A stretch of 64,000 nucleotides of DNA from an uncultured bacterium (GCA_903826575.1 CAIKEU010000104.1:1-64000), one strand, 5' to 3'. Positions 43,771 to 53,598 are shown, counted from the stretch's first letter. A program made the numbers and translations. The notes: a model not told the origin generated them from the sequence alone.

Positions 43771-44616
43771 GTGGGATCTTCAACTCTGATCACGGTTGCT
43801 CCAACTGGGGCGGAATCGGCGAAGGCTGATGCGCCAGCTCTGCCAGTCACCCTCGACGAACTGGTAGGTGCAGCGAAGGCATGTGAAGCGGCCGGCGCAG
43901 GGCTGATTCACATCCATATTCGCGATGAGAACACCGCTCCAACACTCGACCTAAGCAGGCTCAAGGAGACGGTTGCGGCTGTCCGCGAGGGCACTGACTT
44001 GATCGTTCAGTTGTCTACCGGCGGCGCGGTGACAGACCCGTTTGATGCTCGCATTCGGGTGCTGGAGGCAGATCCAGACTCGTGCTCGCTTACCTGCGGG
44101 ACGGTGAACTTCGGTTCTGATGTCTTCATGAACCCATGGGATTTCATGGTCGAGCTCTATCGACGCACTCAGGAGCTCGAAATCGTTCCTGAATTCGAGT
44201 TGTTTGATCTTGGTCATGTCACGGCTTTGAACCGCCTTCTGGACAAGGAGGGGCTGCCCTACGGGGGCAAGATCCATTGCGATCTCGTCCTCGGCGTGCC
44301 CGGTGGAGCGCCGGGAACGGCTGCTGCGGTCGTCTCGATGGTTCAGGGGCTCCCGGCGGGGGCTTCATGGTCAGCCACCGGAGTCGGCCGCTCGACCATG
44401 CCCGTAGCTTTGGCTGCCCTGTCGGCCGGAGGCCATTTGCGGGTCGGTATGGAAGACACGCTTACCTTCTCCCCGGGCCGCCCGGTGCGTGATAACGCAG
44501 AATTAGTCGAACGTGCAGCAAATCTTGCGCATCTCGCCTTGCGTCCACCCATGTCGACCAGCGAGGCTCGTACTCTGTTGAATGTGAAGGATCGACGGAA
44601 CGGGGAGCAAAGATGA
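43771..44616 (+). CDS. BKACE-family enzyme (3-keto-5-aminohexanoate cleavage-like, DUF849)
   Basis: A protein of about 281 residues in the beta-keto acid cleavage enzyme family, a TIM barrel using zinc to condense a beta-keto acid with acetyl-CoA. TLITVAPTGAE opens the barrel, and LIHIHIRDENTAPT carries the metal-binding HxH. SLTCGTVNFGSDVFMNPWDFM and WSATGVGRSTMP line the active site. Start is uncertain: in-frame GTGs at 43765 and 43771 and an ATG at 43720 are all possible, none with a ribosome site. It is coupled by ATGA to the RsiG-like gene. Substrate unknown. Confidence 0.8.
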   Translation: MGSSTLITVAPTGAESAKADAPALPVTLDELVGAAKACEAAGAGLIHIHIRDENTAPTLDLSRLKETVAAVREGTDLIVQLSTGGAVTDPFDARIRVLEADPDSCSLTCGTVNFGSDVFMNPWDFMVELYRRTQELEIVPEFELFDLGHVTALNRLLDKEGLPYGGKIHCDLVLGVPGGAPGTAAAVVSMVQGLPAGASWSATGVGRSTMPVALAALSAGGHLRVGMEDTLTFSPGRPVRDNAELVERAANLAHLALRPPMSTSEARTLLNVKDRRNGEQR

Positions 44617-45176
44617 CACGACCAATGGTTGGTGGACGTCGTCGGGTAGATCGCGTACTCGACCCGACGTTCATCGAGGGGCTCTCAGATATCTCCATGA
44701 TCGACCTGCGCGCTCGTCGCAAGGAAGCCGAGCAGGAGGAAGTAGACCTGTCCTACTTGCGTCGGATGTTGCACGGTCGCATGGATATCGTCCAGGCCGA
44801 ACTCGCGCGTCGTGAGTCATCCGAGGACATCTCGATCGTTGATTCGCTGGTCTCCATTCTTTCCGACGGCCCTCGCTCAACCTTCGGATCTGGACGTCAC
44901 GCCACGGCCGAGCCGTCGCGGGTGAGTGAACGTCGTCGTGGTGTTGAAATCGCGATTAGCGATGCGGAAGCATCAGATATCGAGGCTCGGAGCATTGGCG
45001 AGCTGGTCCTCGTTCTGGAGATGCTGCGTGGTCACGAAAGCGTCGTGTCACAGACTCGACGTGAGGTGCAGGCCGTGATGGACACACTGTCCGCGGAATT
45101 GGCCGGGCGTTACCGTGATGGTCTGGCGTCGATCGACGAGTTACTGAACGCGTCGTCGCAACCACATGACGCTTAG
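44613..45176 (+). CDS. rsiG: RsiG-like c-di-GMP-binding anti-sigma factor
   Basis: A 187-residue helical protein with two copies of the RsiG c-di-GMP motif E-x3-S-x2-R-x3-Q-x3-D. The second, Glu142-Ser146-Arg149-Gln153-Asp157, is perfect. The first, Glu43-Ser47-Arg50-His54-Asp58, has His in place of Gln. In Streptomyces, RsiG with c-di-GMP holds the sigma factor WhiG inactive through an antiparallel coiled coil bearing one motif per helix. The family was formerly labelled aerial mycelium formation protein. It starts in an ATGA overlap with the BKACE gene and overlaps the asparaginase start by 11 bases. WhiG itself is not in this window. Confidence 0.85.
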   Translation: MTRPMVGGRRRVDRVLDPTFIEGLSDISMIDLRARRKEAEQEEVDLSYLRRMLHGRMDIVQAELARRESSEDISIVDSLVSILSDGPRSTFGSGRHATAEPSRVSERRRGVEIAISDAEASDIEARSIGELVLVLEMLRGHESVVSQTRREVQAVMDTLSAELAGRYRDGLASIDELLNASSQPHDA

Positions 45177-46119
45177 TGTGGCTTCCCCGGTTGTCGTAGC
45201 AGACGTCATTCGCAGCGGTTTCGTCGAAGGGCATCATCACGGCTCTTACGTCGTTGTGAATCCGGACGGATCAATCGCTGCGTCGGCTGGTTATCTCGGC
45301 CCCATCTTTCCCCGGTCGTCCAACAAGCTCATGCAGGCGACTGCAATGGTGGCGAACGGGTTTGATGGACCAGTTGCGCACCTTGCACTGGCGGCAGCCT
45401 CACACGATGGCGAGCCAGTTCATGTGGCAACGGCACGCGAGATTCTCGCGGCGGCGGGGCTTGATGATTCGTATCTTCAAACTCCGCCCGACTGGCCCTA
45501 CAACGATGCGGCGAAGCTCGACGTAGCGCGAGCAGGTGGTGGGCCAGAGCCGATCACCATGAACTGCTCTGGCAAACACTCGGCAATGTTGTCGACCTGT
45601 GTTACTCGTGGCTGGTCAACGCAGAACTACCGCGATGTCGATCATCCGCTTCAGCAAAGTATCGCGGACACGATGGAGCGCATGTGCGGAGAAACCGTTG
45701 CGGCTGTTGGGATTGACGGCTGTGGCGCGCCCGTGATGGCGGTGTCACTAGCCGGTCTTGCGCGCGCCTTTTCAGCGGCCGTTCTTGCTGCGCCAGGTTC
45801 GCCAGAACGACGCGTCGCCGATGCGATGCGGGCTCATCCCGAACTCGTTGGCGGTACCGGACGTGAAGTCACCGCGCTGATGGCTGAGCTTCCTGGGGTT
45901 CTCGCTAAGGATGGTGCTGAGGCAGTGATGGCGTTGTCCCTTCCGGACGGACGTGCGTTTGCGCTGAAGATCGACGACGGTAGCGAGCGTGCGGCAAATG
46001 CTCTAACGCTGGCCCTCTTGGAATCCCTTGGGGTGAATATCGAACCAGTCCGTTCGATCAGTAAGCCGATTCGCGGCTGGGGCCAGCCGGTTGGCGAGGT
46101 TCGGGCCGTTCTGGCATAG
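45166..46119 (+). CDS. L-asparaginase II-type protein
   Basis: A 317-residue member of the asparaginase_II family (Rhizobium etli type, unrelated in fold to E. coli AnsB). Blocks include VIRSGFVEGHHHGS, PIFPRSSNKLMQA, the active-site MNCSGKHSAMLSTC near residue 132 with GIDGCGAP, and GGTGREVT near 227. It hydrolyses asparagine to aspartate and ammonia in the family. It overlaps the end of rsiG and is followed 60 bases later by a permease. Confidence 0.88.
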   Translation: MTLSVASPVVVADVIRSGFVEGHHHGSYVVVNPDGSIAASAGYLGPIFPRSSNKLMQATAMVANGFDGPVAHLALAAASHDGEPVHVATAREILAAAGLDDSYLQTPPDWPYNDAAKLDVARAGGGPEPITMNCSGKHSAMLSTCVTRGWSTQNYRDVDHPLQQSIADTMERMCGETVAAVGIDGCGAPVMAVSLAGLARAFSAAVLAAPGSPERRVADAMRAHPELVGGTGREVTALMAELPGVLAKDGAEAVMALSLPDGRAFALKIDDGSERAANALTLALLESLGVNIEPVRSISKPIRGWGQPVGEVRAVLA

Positions 46120-46179
46120 CCCGCGTGGTGGCGCACCCCAATGTGCGCGGCGACTGGATTCACCTGCCACGCTGTTGTC

Positions 46180-47367
46180 ATGACCTCTCCGTTCGCCGCA
46201 CGCCCAGAGCTGAGTAGGCGGTTGGGCATGGGTGGTGCCGTCGCGATAGGGCTTGCGTCGATGCTGGGCACCGGCGTGTTCGCGGCGTGGACTCCGGCGA
46301 TGAATCTTGCTGGGTCGTACCTGCTGTTGGCGTTGGTGCTGGCAGGAGCCATCGCATCATTGAACGCCTGGTCAACGGCGGCACTGGCCAGAGTGCATCC
46401 TTTCGCCGGGGGCGCATACATCTACGGGCGCATCAGACTTGGGCGAACGGCGGGCAATGTTGCTGGAGTCGCCTTCGTTCTAGGCAAGATCGCCTCGGCG
46501 GGTGCAGCGGCGCTGACGATCGGTACCTACATCGACGCGCCACATGCCACCTGGATCGCTATCGCAGCGATCACGGCCATGATTGCCCTTGATCTGCGCG
46601 GTGTCACTCGAACCGCGCTGGTGTCGGCCGTTTCGGCTGCGATTGTGATTTCGGTGCTACTCGTCGTGGTGGCACTTTGCTTTGTGAACCAGCCGGCAAC
46701 GACGAGTTCTCAGGTCGCACCCCTTCAACCCGGTGCTCTCGGAGTGTTAGCCGCAGCTGGCATCTTGTTCGTAGCTTTTGCCGGATACGCACGCGTGGCC
46801 ACGCTGGGCGAAGAGGTACGTGATCCTGCGCGGGTACTTCCGCGCGCTATAGCGATCTCGATCGTGATCGTGTTCGCGCTGTATGTGATTGTTGGAGTTG
46901 TCGTCCTGCACTTTGTCGGACCGCTTGAGGTGCGTGAGTCTGCGCCGCTGCGTCAACTTGCTCTGATCGTCTCGGGCCCGGGTCTAGCGACCGTCGTGCG
47001 AGTTGCGGCCGTGGTGGCTGCCGGCGGTGCGTTGTTGTCACTGCTGGCGGGAGTTGGACGGACGCTCTTTGCGATGTCACGTGAAGGTGATGCCCCGCGA
47101 GCACTCGCGGAGGTGTCGGCAACCGGAGTTCCGCAGCGTGCACAGATTGTTGCAGCCGTTGGTGCAAGTGTTGTCGTGCTCATTGGGGGGATCGGGCCTG
47201 CGCTGGCCGTTTCGGGTGCGAGCATTCTGACGTACTACGCAATCGCACATCTGGCCGCGTTACGTATGGGAGCTGACGAGCCCCGACCGCCGAGAATTGT
47301 TCCGCTGCTTGGACTTGCAGGTTGTGTGCTCATTTCTGTTGCTATCGTTCTGGCCGGCCGCTTCTGA
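46180..47367 (+). CDS. APC-family amino-acid permease
   Basis: A 395-residue membrane protein with about 11-12 helices. The first unwound helix, MGGAVAIGLASMLGTGVFAAW, matches the APC superfamily consensus GxG[I/V]F, and FAGYARVATLGEEVRDPARVLPRAI is the conserved helix 6 to loop segment. The ATG at 46180 aligns with the family's short N-terminus; an in-frame ATG at 46141 is less likely. Being just downstream of an asparaginase suggests amino-acid uptake, but the substrate is unknown. Confidence 0.85.
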   Translation: MTSPFAARPELSRRLGMGGAVAIGLASMLGTGVFAAWTPAMNLAGSYLLLALVLAGAIASLNAWSTAALARVHPFAGGAYIYGRIRLGRTAGNVAGVAFVLGKIASAGAAALTIGTYIDAPHATWIAIAAITAMIALDLRGVTRTALVSAVSAAIVISVLLVVVALCFVNQPATTSSQVAPLQPGALGVLAAAGILFVAFAGYARVATLGEEVRDPARVLPRAIAISIVIVFALYVIVGVVVLHFVGPLEVRESAPLRQLALIVSGPGLATVVRVAAVVAAGGALLSLLAGVGRTLFAMSREGDAPRALAEVSATGVPQRAQIVAAVGASVVVLIGGIGPALAVSGASILTYYAIAHLAALRMGADEPRPPRIVPLLGLAGCVLISVAIVLAGRF

Positions 47368-47400
47368 TTCGTACGCTGCCAGAGCGCGAGTATGCCGCCG

Positions 47401-48189
47401 TCAGTTGAAGATGAAGCTCCGCTTACTAAGGCCCATCCAGTAGCCATCGATCGTTGCGTCGACGTGGGCTCCCGGATCGTCAGCCGCGCCAAGTGCGACG
47501 AACAGTGGGGTCAGGTGCTCGACGGTCGGGTGCGCGTAGGGCATTCCGGGTGCGCGGTAGAAGTCGGAAAGTCGATCGACGTCTCCGTCCGCGAGTGCTT
47601 CTGCTGCCCACAGATCAAAGTCGACCGACCAACCGGGAGGGGCGGCTTCGATGCGGAATTCGCGCAGGTACGGCAACCCGTGAGTGAGGAATCCGGAGCC
47701 GACGATGAGTACGCCTTCGTCCCGCAACACCTTGAGTCGCTCACCGATTCGCAGAAGGGTGTCGGGATCGTTCGTTGGCAACGACAGTTGGAGAACAGGG
47801 ATGTCCGCATTCGGGTACATGATCGATATTGGAACCCATGCCCCGTGATCGAGCCCTCGGCTCGGGTGTTGGTGCACCTGGGTGACGTCTGAGACTGTTG
47901 ATGCGACAGTCGTGGCGAGAGCTGATGCGTCCGGGGTCTTGTATTCCCAGCGGTAGTAACGCTCATCAAAGCCACCGAAGTCGTACACGAGTGGCGTTGC
48001 TGCACCGGTGGCCGACAGAGCCAGTGGAGCTGATTCCCAGTGCGCCGAAACGACCAAAATCGCCTTAGGCCGTGGCAGGTCCGCGGCCAGAGTTATGAGT
48101 TCACTCGACCACACGGGATCGTCGAGTAGTGGCGGTGCCCCATGGCCGATGTACAGCGTCGGCATCCGCTGGTGTGATAGGTCCGTCAT
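47401..48189 (-). CDS. class III extradiol dioxygenase (DODA type)
   Basis: A 262-residue member of the LigB/4,5-DOPA-dioxygenase family. Metal-binding and catalytic histidines are seen in LYIGHGAPP, VVSAHWES and LDHGAWVP, with HPTVEHLTPL near the C-terminus. Plant and bacterial members open catechol rings; many bacterial copies have unclear substrates. The ATG at 48189 has GGAGG 8 bases upstream. It diverges from the DUF2516 gene across 85 bases that include an AT-rich stretch (about 48211-48242). Confidence 0.87.
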   Translation of the reverse strand: MTDLSHQRMPTLYIGHGAPPLLDDPVWSSELITLAADLPRPKAILVVSAHWESAPLALSATGAATPLVYDFGGFDERYYRWEYKTPDASALATTVASTVSDVTQVHQHPSRGLDHGAWVPISIMYPNADIPVLQLSLPTNDPDTLLRIGERLKVLRDEGVLIVGSGFLTHGLPYLREFRIEAAPPGWSVDFDLWAAEALADGDVDRLSDFYRAPGMPYAHPTVEHLTPLFVALGAADDPGAHVDATIDGYWMGLSKRSFIFN

Positions 48190-48262
48190 CTCATTCACCC
48201 TCCACGCCCAGTATGACATATTAAAGTTGAATACTAAACTATCTGCTAGCGACATCAGGCCC

Positions 48263-48268
48263 TACACT
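48263..48268 (+). promoter_or_regulatory. leaderless -10 element of the DUF2516 gene
   Basis: TACACT ends 6 bases before the GTG at 48275. The AAGGA in the spacer is too close to serve as a ribosome site. Confidence 0.5.
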
Positions 48269-48274
48269 CAAGGA

Positions 48275-48574
48275 GTGCTTCCAGTCACCGGTGTTCTCTA
48301 CCTCGTCATCTATTGGGCGTGCCTAGGCGCGAATGTGTTCGCGCTGATTGACGCTGTACGACGCAAGCCTGAGGCATTCATCGCTGTAGATCGGCAAACT
48401 AAGCAGATATGGCTGATGATCCTTGGCGGCTCATTACTCGCGCAGTGGTTGTTCAACGCTCTGTCTGCGGGCGTCCTATCCATTCTGGGGTTGGCAGCCA
48501 TCGTCGCCACAATCGTCTATCTGGTTGATGTTCGACGAAAGCTCATCGACATTTCTAACGGCCCACGCTGGTAA
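48275..48574 (+). CDS. DUF2516 membrane protein
   Basis: A 99-residue actinobacterial membrane protein with a first helix (LPVTGVLYLVIYWACLGANVFALIDAV), a basic loop with KQIW, two more helices and a DVRRKLIDIS tail, the DUF2516 pattern. The frame stays open upstream, but only from the GTG at 48275 does family similarity begin. Function unknown; it often neighbours housekeeping genes. Confidence 0.85.
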   Translation: MLPVTGVLYLVIYWACLGANVFALIDAVRRKPEAFIAVDRQTKQIWLMILGGSLLAQWLFNALSAGVLSILGLAAIVATIVYLVDVRRKLIDISNGPRW

Positions 48575-48591
48575 AGCCTGGGACGGACGCT

Positions 48592-49392
48592 ATGGCGACG
48601 CGGACCTCGAAACCTCTGGGCGTCATCACCCGAGGTACTACTCATCCCAATCGGTTACGCCGAGTCGACCGATGGATCAACTACGTCACAGCACCTGATC
48701 TTCGCGCGACCTCGGATCCCCTAGCGGTAGATCTCGGCTACGGTGCCTCGCCGTGGACGGCGCGCGATCTGCGCGATTCATTACGCAAAGTGCGTCCAGA
48801 TGTTCGGCTCGTTGGCGTCGAGATAGATCCAGAGCGGGTGGCATCGGCTCAGTGTGCGTCAGACGAATCGCTGAGCTTCATCCGCGGTGGCTTCGAAGTT
48901 CCGACCCCCACCTCGCCTTTGATCCTTCGGGCGTTCAACGTGCTTCGGCAATACGACGAGAGTGAGGTTGCTGCGGCCTGGTCGGTCATGACCTCGCGCC
49001 TGGCACCGGATGGGTGGTTGATAGAAGGCACCTGCGACGAACTTGGTCGGCACGCTTGGTGGGTGGCGCTACGCGCTGGTGACTGTGAGCCACGCACCTT
49101 GACCTTCTCGACCCGATTAGCGGGGTTCGACCGTCCGTCTGAACTTGCCGAACGACTGCCCAAAGCATTGATTCATCGCAATGTCCCTGGTGAACCCATT
49201 CATGAGTTCTTGACCCGCTTAGATGCCGCCTGGGCCGCGGCAGCGCCCTACTCGGCTTTCGGGGCGCGTCAACGATGGATCGCAACGGTCGAATCACTAC
49301 GAGCGGACGGGGTTCCCGTTCAGCACGGATCGAGCCGTTGGAAGCTTGGCGAACTTACCCTGCCGTGGAATGTGGTCGCGTCGCGCAACTGA
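48592..49392 (+). CDS. SAM-dependent methyltransferase-like protein
   Basis: A 266-residue class I methyltransferase-like protein. Motif I is AVDLGYGASPWTA (about 45-57), motif II is LVGVEIDPERVA, and a post-I acidic residue is present; AFNVLRQYDESEV is motif IV-like. The substrate is not evident. It lies 17 bases after DUF2516 and probably shares its transcript. Confidence 0.78.
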   Translation: MATRTSKPLGVITRGTTHPNRLRRVDRWINYVTAPDLRATSDPLAVDLGYGASPWTARDLRDSLRKVRPDVRLVGVEIDPERVASAQCASDESLSFIRGGFEVPTPTSPLILRAFNVLRQYDESEVAAAWSVMTSRLAPDGWLIEGTCDELGRHAWWVALRAGDCEPRTLTFSTRLAGFDRPSELAERLPKALIHRNVPGEPIHEFLTRLDAAWAAAAPYSAFGARQRWIATVESLRADGVPVQHGSSRWKLGELTLPWNVVASRN

Positions 49393-49414
49393 TGCGCCAC
49401 GAACGGTGGTTCGG

Positions 49415-50146
49415 TCAGGGCTCCAACGCGATTCGGACCCGTCGAAATCCCTTGCCCTTGTTCTCAACCTTCACCACACGAATCGCGCCGATCTGCTGGG
49501 TTGAAGCGACATGCGTTCCACCATCGGCCTGAACGTCAAGCCCCTTGATGTCGACGATGCGCACGATCTCGATCGTCGGCGGCAAAAGATTTGTTGCGGT
49601 GCGAATGATGTCTGGGATGGCGAATGCTTCATCGCGCGACAGTTCGTAAGCCTCGATTGCTCGGTTGGCTACGACCTCGACATTGCACGCCGCTTCGATC
49701 GAATCCTTGAAGCCCTCAGGTACGGATTCAAGATTGAAGTCGAGACGCGCTTCGAGAGGCTCCATGTTTCCGCCCGTCACCAGCGCTCCGAAGTCTCGAA
49801 AGACCACTCCCGACAGGAGATGCAGGCCCGAATGTGTTCGCATGAGTGCAGTCCGACGCTCGTCCTCGATCGTGCAGGCCACCACTGTGCCTGCTGGTGG
49901 AAGCGGATCGTCATCGTGAGGGACTAACGCAAAATCGTCGCCCTTACGCACGTCAACAATGCGCGTTTGCACTCCACCCCACAGCAAGACGCCGTGATCC
50001 GGCGGCTGGCCGCCACCACCGGGATAAAAGGCACTTCGATCCAACACGACTCCAAGATCTGGGTCGCTGGCAAGCACAACGGCTTCCCAGGCACGCAGGT
50101 GCGAATCGTTTAGTTCCAATCGGCTGGTGCGTTCGACCTCGCTCAT
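49415..50146 (-). CDS. alaX: alanyl-tRNA editing protein AlaX
   Basis: A 243-residue free-standing editing domain related to AlaRS, which deacylates Ser-tRNA(Ala). LDRSAFYPGGGGQPPDHG is the N-terminal beta-barrel, MRTHSGLHLLSG gives the HxxxH zinc pair, and DVQADGGTHVASTQQIG the remaining ligands and editing loop. The ATG at 50146 follows gpm's stop by 4 bases, with AAGGG upstream. It is longer than AlaX-S forms, matching AlaX-M. Confidence 0.88.
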   Translation of the reverse strand: MSEVERTSRLELNDSHLRAWEAVVLASDPDLGVVLDRSAFYPGGGGQPPDHGVLLWGGVQTRIVDVRKGDDFALVPHDDDPLPPAGTVVACTIEDERRTALMRTHSGLHLLSGVVFRDFGALVTGGNMEPLEARLDFNLESVPEGFKDSIEAACNVEVVANRAIEAYELSRDEAFAIPDIIRTATNLLPPTIEIVRIVDIKGLDVQADGGTHVASTQQIGAIRVVKVENKGKGFRRVRIALEP

Positions 50147-50150
50147 GTGT

Positions 50151-50909
50151 TTAGCCCTTACCCTGATTCGCAACTGCAGCGGCGGCCGTAACGGCAGCCT
50201 CTGGGTCGAGGTATTCGCCACCGCGAACGGTTGGCTTGAGGTTTCCATCGAGGCGGTAAACCAGTGGAATCCCGGTCGGAATGTTGAGCCCAGCGATCTC
50301 TTCATCAGAGATGCCGTCGAGATGCTTTACGAGTGCGCGCAGCGAATTTCCGTGTGCCGCAACGAGAACTGTCTTGTTCGCGCGAAGGTCGGCGACGATC
50401 ACGTCTTCCCAGTAGGGGATCAAACGCACAACAACATCTTTCAAGCATTCGGTTGCCGGCCGACTCTCTGGGGGCAGAACTGCGTATCGGGCGTCGTACG
50501 TCTGCGCGAATTCGTCATCTGGATCGATGGCGGGGGGCGGCACGTCAAAGGATCGTCGCCAGAGCTTGAACTGCTCCTCGCCGTACGCCTCGAGTGTGGC
50601 CTTCTTGTCCTTGCCCTGCAGGGCCCCGTAGTGACGCTCGTTGAGCCGCCAGTTTCGGACGACCGGAATCCAGTGGCGATCGCACGTATCGAGGGCAAGC
50701 TGCGAGGTGCGGATAGCTCGGCGCAGTAGGGAGGTGTGCACGACATCGGGCAGGACTCCGGCTGACGCCATGAGCTCACCACCTCGGCGGGCTTCACTCT
50801 CACCCTTTTCGGTGAGGTCGACGTCTACCCAGCCGGTGAAGAGGTTCTTCGAATTCCAACTGCTCTCACCGTGGCGCAGAAGAATGAGGGTGTATGCCGA
50901 TTCGCTCAT
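50151..50909 (-). CDS. gpmA: 2,3-bisphosphoglycerate-dependent phosphoglycerate mutase
   Basis: A 252-residue glycolytic mutase interconverting 3- and 2-phosphoglycerate. [25 protein letters not shown] holds the phosphorylated His13, [14 protein letters not shown] the specificity loop and [14 protein letters not shown] the second histidine. In M. tuberculosis gpm1 (Rv0489) likewise stands between YbjN/mshA and senX3-regX3. Confidence 0.95.
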   Translation of the reverse strand: MSESAYTLILLRHGESSWNSKNLFTGWVDVDLTEKGESEARRGGELMASAGVLPDVVHTSLLRRAIRTSQLALDTCDRHWIPVVRNWRLNERHYGALQGKDKKATLEAYGEEQFKLWRRSFDVPPPAIDPDDEFAQTYDARYAVLPPESRPATECLKDVVVRLIPYWEDVIVADLRANKTVLVAAHGNSLRALVKHLDGISDEEIAGLNIPTGIPLVYRLDGNLKPTVRGGEYLDPEAAVTAAAAVANQGKG

Positions 50910-50938
50910 GACCCAAGTCTGCCGGATAGTCCGGGGAT

Positions 50939-51445
50939 CTAGTCACCCGGTTCGGCGAGATGTCGGAATGCTTCGAGGTTGGCTGTTGATTCACCCCGGC
51001 TAATCCGCCATTCCCACTCGCGCTTTATGGCAGAAGCGAAGCCAAGTTCCAGGATCGTGTTGAACGAGCCGTCGGCGTATTCGAGTACGGAACCAAGAAT
51101 GCGATCCAACTCTTCCTCGTCTAGCGACGACAGCGGAAGGCGGCCGGCGAGGTAGATATCTCCTAACTGGTCAATGGCGAACGAGACGCCGTACATGCGC
51201 AGATTACGTTCGAGTAGCCAGCGGTAGACCGTTTCTTGGTTCTCGTCCACGTGACGGGCAACGAATGCCTGAACAGTCAGGGCGTGTTCCCCAACCACGA
51301 GTGAACATGTCGTCTTCTGCTTCCGGGTACCAGGAAGGGTGACGACGAAGTGTCCAGCCTCGGGCTCTTCTACCTCGAGTTCGTGGGCGGCTAGTGTATC
51401 TCGAACCACGCAGGCGGCATCGATGCGTTGGGACTGCGTTGACAT
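50939..51445 (-). CDS. YbjN-domain protein
   Basis: A 168-residue protein of the YbjN family (type III secretion chaperone-like fold): [25 protein letters not shown], then [19 protein letters not shown], then [19 protein letters not shown]. It starts at the ATG at 51445 in a TGATG overlap with the mshA stop, the same order as Rv0486-Rv0487 in M. tuberculosis. Function is not known; in other bacteria YbjN affects motility and stress. Confidence 0.88.
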   Translation of the reverse strand: MSTQSQRIDAACVVRDTLAAHELEVEEPEAGHFVVTLPGTRKQKTTCSLVVGEHALTVQAFVARHVDENQETVYRWLLERNLRMYGVSFAIDQLGDIYLAGRLPLSSLDEEELDRILGSVLEYADGSFNTILELGFASAIKREWEWRISRGESTANLEAFRHLAEPGD

Positions 51446-52743
51446 CAACTCACACCCGTCGACGCAGCGTTCATCGCGGCCTGACGATCGCGCAATGCGT
51501 GCTCATAGACCGCGACGGTTGCATCTGCGGTGGCATCCCATCCGAATCCCGACGCATGGGTCAATGCTCCGTTTGAGTACGCAGCACGGCGGCCGGAATC
51601 AAGCAGCAGGTCACATAGGACATGGGCCCAGTCGCGTGGTTCGTGGCCGTCAACGAGAACACCACTTACCCCATCAGCAACGGCCGTCGGTAGCCCGCCC
51701 ACGCGGGCTGCGACTACCGGGGTTCCGCAAGCCTGAGCTTCGACAGCAACTAGTCCGAAGGATTCATTATGTGATGGCACGACACAGATATCTGCCGCGC
51801 GATACCAGTCGACAAGCTGGTCGCGATCAGTTGGTGGAATGAAGTGAACGAGATCGCGCACACCCAGCTCAGTGGCGAGATCCTCCAACGCTTGTGGCCG
51901 CGTGATTCCCGTGCCGGAGGGCCCACCGCAGATCACGACCTGAAGTTTTGACCGCATCTCGGGATGCAACTTCGCCATCTCGGCGGCTACGCGAACTAGA
52001 ACATCAGGTGCCTTTAGCGGTTGGATACGGCCGATAAACAGCAAGACGCAAGCATCCTGATCGAGCCCTACCCTGGCGCGGGCTGTGGTCTTATCGCCGG
52101 GCGTAAATGCGTCGAGGTCGACGCCGGGATGCACGATGTCTACCCGCGCTGGATCGGCGTCGTACAGGTCAATGAGTTGTTGAGCTTCGATGGCGGTATT
52201 GGCCACGAGTCGGTCTGCGGCGTCGACGACCTGTTGCTCACCAATGATGCGGCCCTCAGGTTCGGGCTTGTCGCCACCGGCAAGGTTGAGGTTCTTTACC
52301 TTGGCCATCGTGTGCATCGAATGAATGAGGGGAACATTCCATCGCTCAGATGCCAGCCAACCAACCTGACCCGATAACCAGTAGTGCGAGTGCACGAGGT
52401 CGTACCAACCCTCGGGACGTGCTGCTTCGGCTCGAAGAACACCTGATGTCACTGCGCACAGTTGCCCGGGCAGGTCCTCTTTGACAAGTCCTTGGAATGG
52501 GCCAGCGGTGACATGGCGAACTGTCACGCCGTCAGTGAGCGGCACATGTGGTGCAAGGTCCCCCGAGGTAGCGCGGGTAAAGATATCGACGTCAATGCCG
52601 CGACGGGCAAGGCGCTTGGCGACCTCGTTGATGTAGACGTTCATCCCGCCGGCGTCACCGGTACCTGGCTGATCGAGTGGAGAGGTGTGAATAGACAGCA
52701 GCGCTACCCGCATTTGCGGACGACCTGAATCTCCAGGCGTCAT
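51445..52743 (-). CDS. mshA: D-inositol-3-phosphate glycosyltransferase (MshA)
   Basis: A 432-residue GT4 enzyme joining UDP-GlcNAc and inositol-3-phosphate in the first step of mycothiol synthesis. [28 protein letters not shown] is the diagnostic acceptor-side motif, [15 protein letters not shown]-like sequence is seen near residue 140, [16 protein letters not shown] opens the donor domain, and [19 protein letters not shown] is the ExE region. The ATG at 52743 has GGAG 6 bases upstream. Confidence 0.94.
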   Translation of the reverse strand: MTPGDSGRPQMRVALLSIHTSPLDQPGTGDAGGMNVYINEVAKRLARRGIDVDIFTRATSGDLAPHVPLTDGVTVRHVTAGPFQGLVKEDLPGQLCAVTSGVLRAEAARPEGWYDLVHSHYWLSGQVGWLASERWNVPLIHSMHTMAKVKNLNLAGGDKPEPEGRIIGEQQVVDAADRLVANTAIEAQQLIDLYDADPARVDIVHPGVDLDAFTPGDKTTARARVGLDQDACVLLFIGRIQPLKAPDVLVRVAAEMAKLHPEMRSKLQVVICGGPSGTGITRPQALEDLATELGVRDLVHFIPPTDRDQLVDWYRAADICVVPSHNESFGLVAVEAQACGTPVVAARVGGLPTAVADGVSGVLVDGHEPRDWAHVLCDLLLDSGRRAAYSNGALTHASGFGWDATADATVAVYEHALRDRQAAMNAASTGVS

Positions 52744-52908
52744 CACATACTCCAAAGCTGCTGGTACTGAGGTGGCTACTGCAAACCCACCGTCAGGCAG
52801 GTCCAATTAAGTTTCCCCTATTACGAGGGACCACGCGACAGCAGAGGCCGCGAGCGCGAATCGAGCACGTGAAATGGGCCGTGTTACTGGATGGGGGCGG
52901 TTGCCGAC

Positions 52909-53598
52909 TTAGGCGTCGCGAACGACGCGCAGACCGAGCTCGCTGGGTTCGATGCTGTTGTACGGCTCGCCAGTTGCTACGTACGCGACGCGCTTGGCGA
53001 TCGTGACTGTGTGGTCAGCAAACCGCTCGTAGAAGCGCGAGAGCAGCGTTACATCGACAGCGGCCTCCACACCATGCGACCAGTTGGGGGAGAGCACCGT
53101 GTTGAACAGTTCGCGGTGGAGTCGATCCATCTCTTCATCTGTGCGGGCGACGTCTCCGGCGAGGGTGACATCCTTAGTCGCGATCACGGCCCCGGTCTTG
53201 GCCACGACATTTTGCGCAACCGCACCCATGGCTTGGAAGGTTGGGCGCAGTTCGACGGGAACTGCTGAGGCCGGGTAACGAAGGCGAGCAGACTTTGCGA
53301 TGTGCGCGGCGAGATCACCCATGCGCTCGAGCGAGGCAGAGATACGCAACGCAGCCACGACAATGCGTAGGTCGGTGGCGACTGGCTGCTGGCGCGCAGA
53401 AACCTGGAAGCAGTCTTCCTCGACCTGTGCGGCGAGGTCATCAATCAAGCTGTCGCCGGCAATGACGCTTTCGGCCAGATGAAGGTCCGCATCGAGCAGG
53501 GATTGCGTGGCGCGATTCATCGCTGAACCAACAAGGTTGGTCATCTCGACCAAGTCGTTACTGACGCGGTCGAGTTTTTCGTGGAAGACCTCGCGCAT
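52909..53598 (-). CDS. phoU: phosphate-signalling protein PhoU
   Basis: A 229-residue, two-repeat helical PhoU that links the Pst transporter to the sensor kinase. Metal-binding repeats are seen as SLERMGDLAAHIA (about 90-102) and RFYERFADHTVTIA (about 190-203), the E/DxxxD motifs. It diverges from senX3-regX3 rather than lying in the pst operon, typical for actinobacteria. Confidence 0.94.
   Translation of the reverse strand: MREVFHEKLDRVSNDLVEMTNLVGSAMNRATQSLLDADLHLAESVIAGDSLIDDLAAQVEEDCFQVSARQQPVATDLRIVVAALRISASLERMGDLAAHIAKSARLRYPASAVPVELRPTFQAMGAVAQNVVAKTGAVIATKDVTLAGDVARTDEEMDRLHRELFNTVLSPNWSHGVEAAVDVTLLSRFYERFADHTVTIAKRVAYVATGEPYNSIEPSELGLRVVRDA

Noticed and set aside
48211-48242. AT-rich stretch between the dioxygenase and DUF2516 as a MarR/HxlR operator
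   Set aside because: Only 5-base arms (AGTAT/ATACT) 16 bases apart; too weak to call without comparison to relatives.
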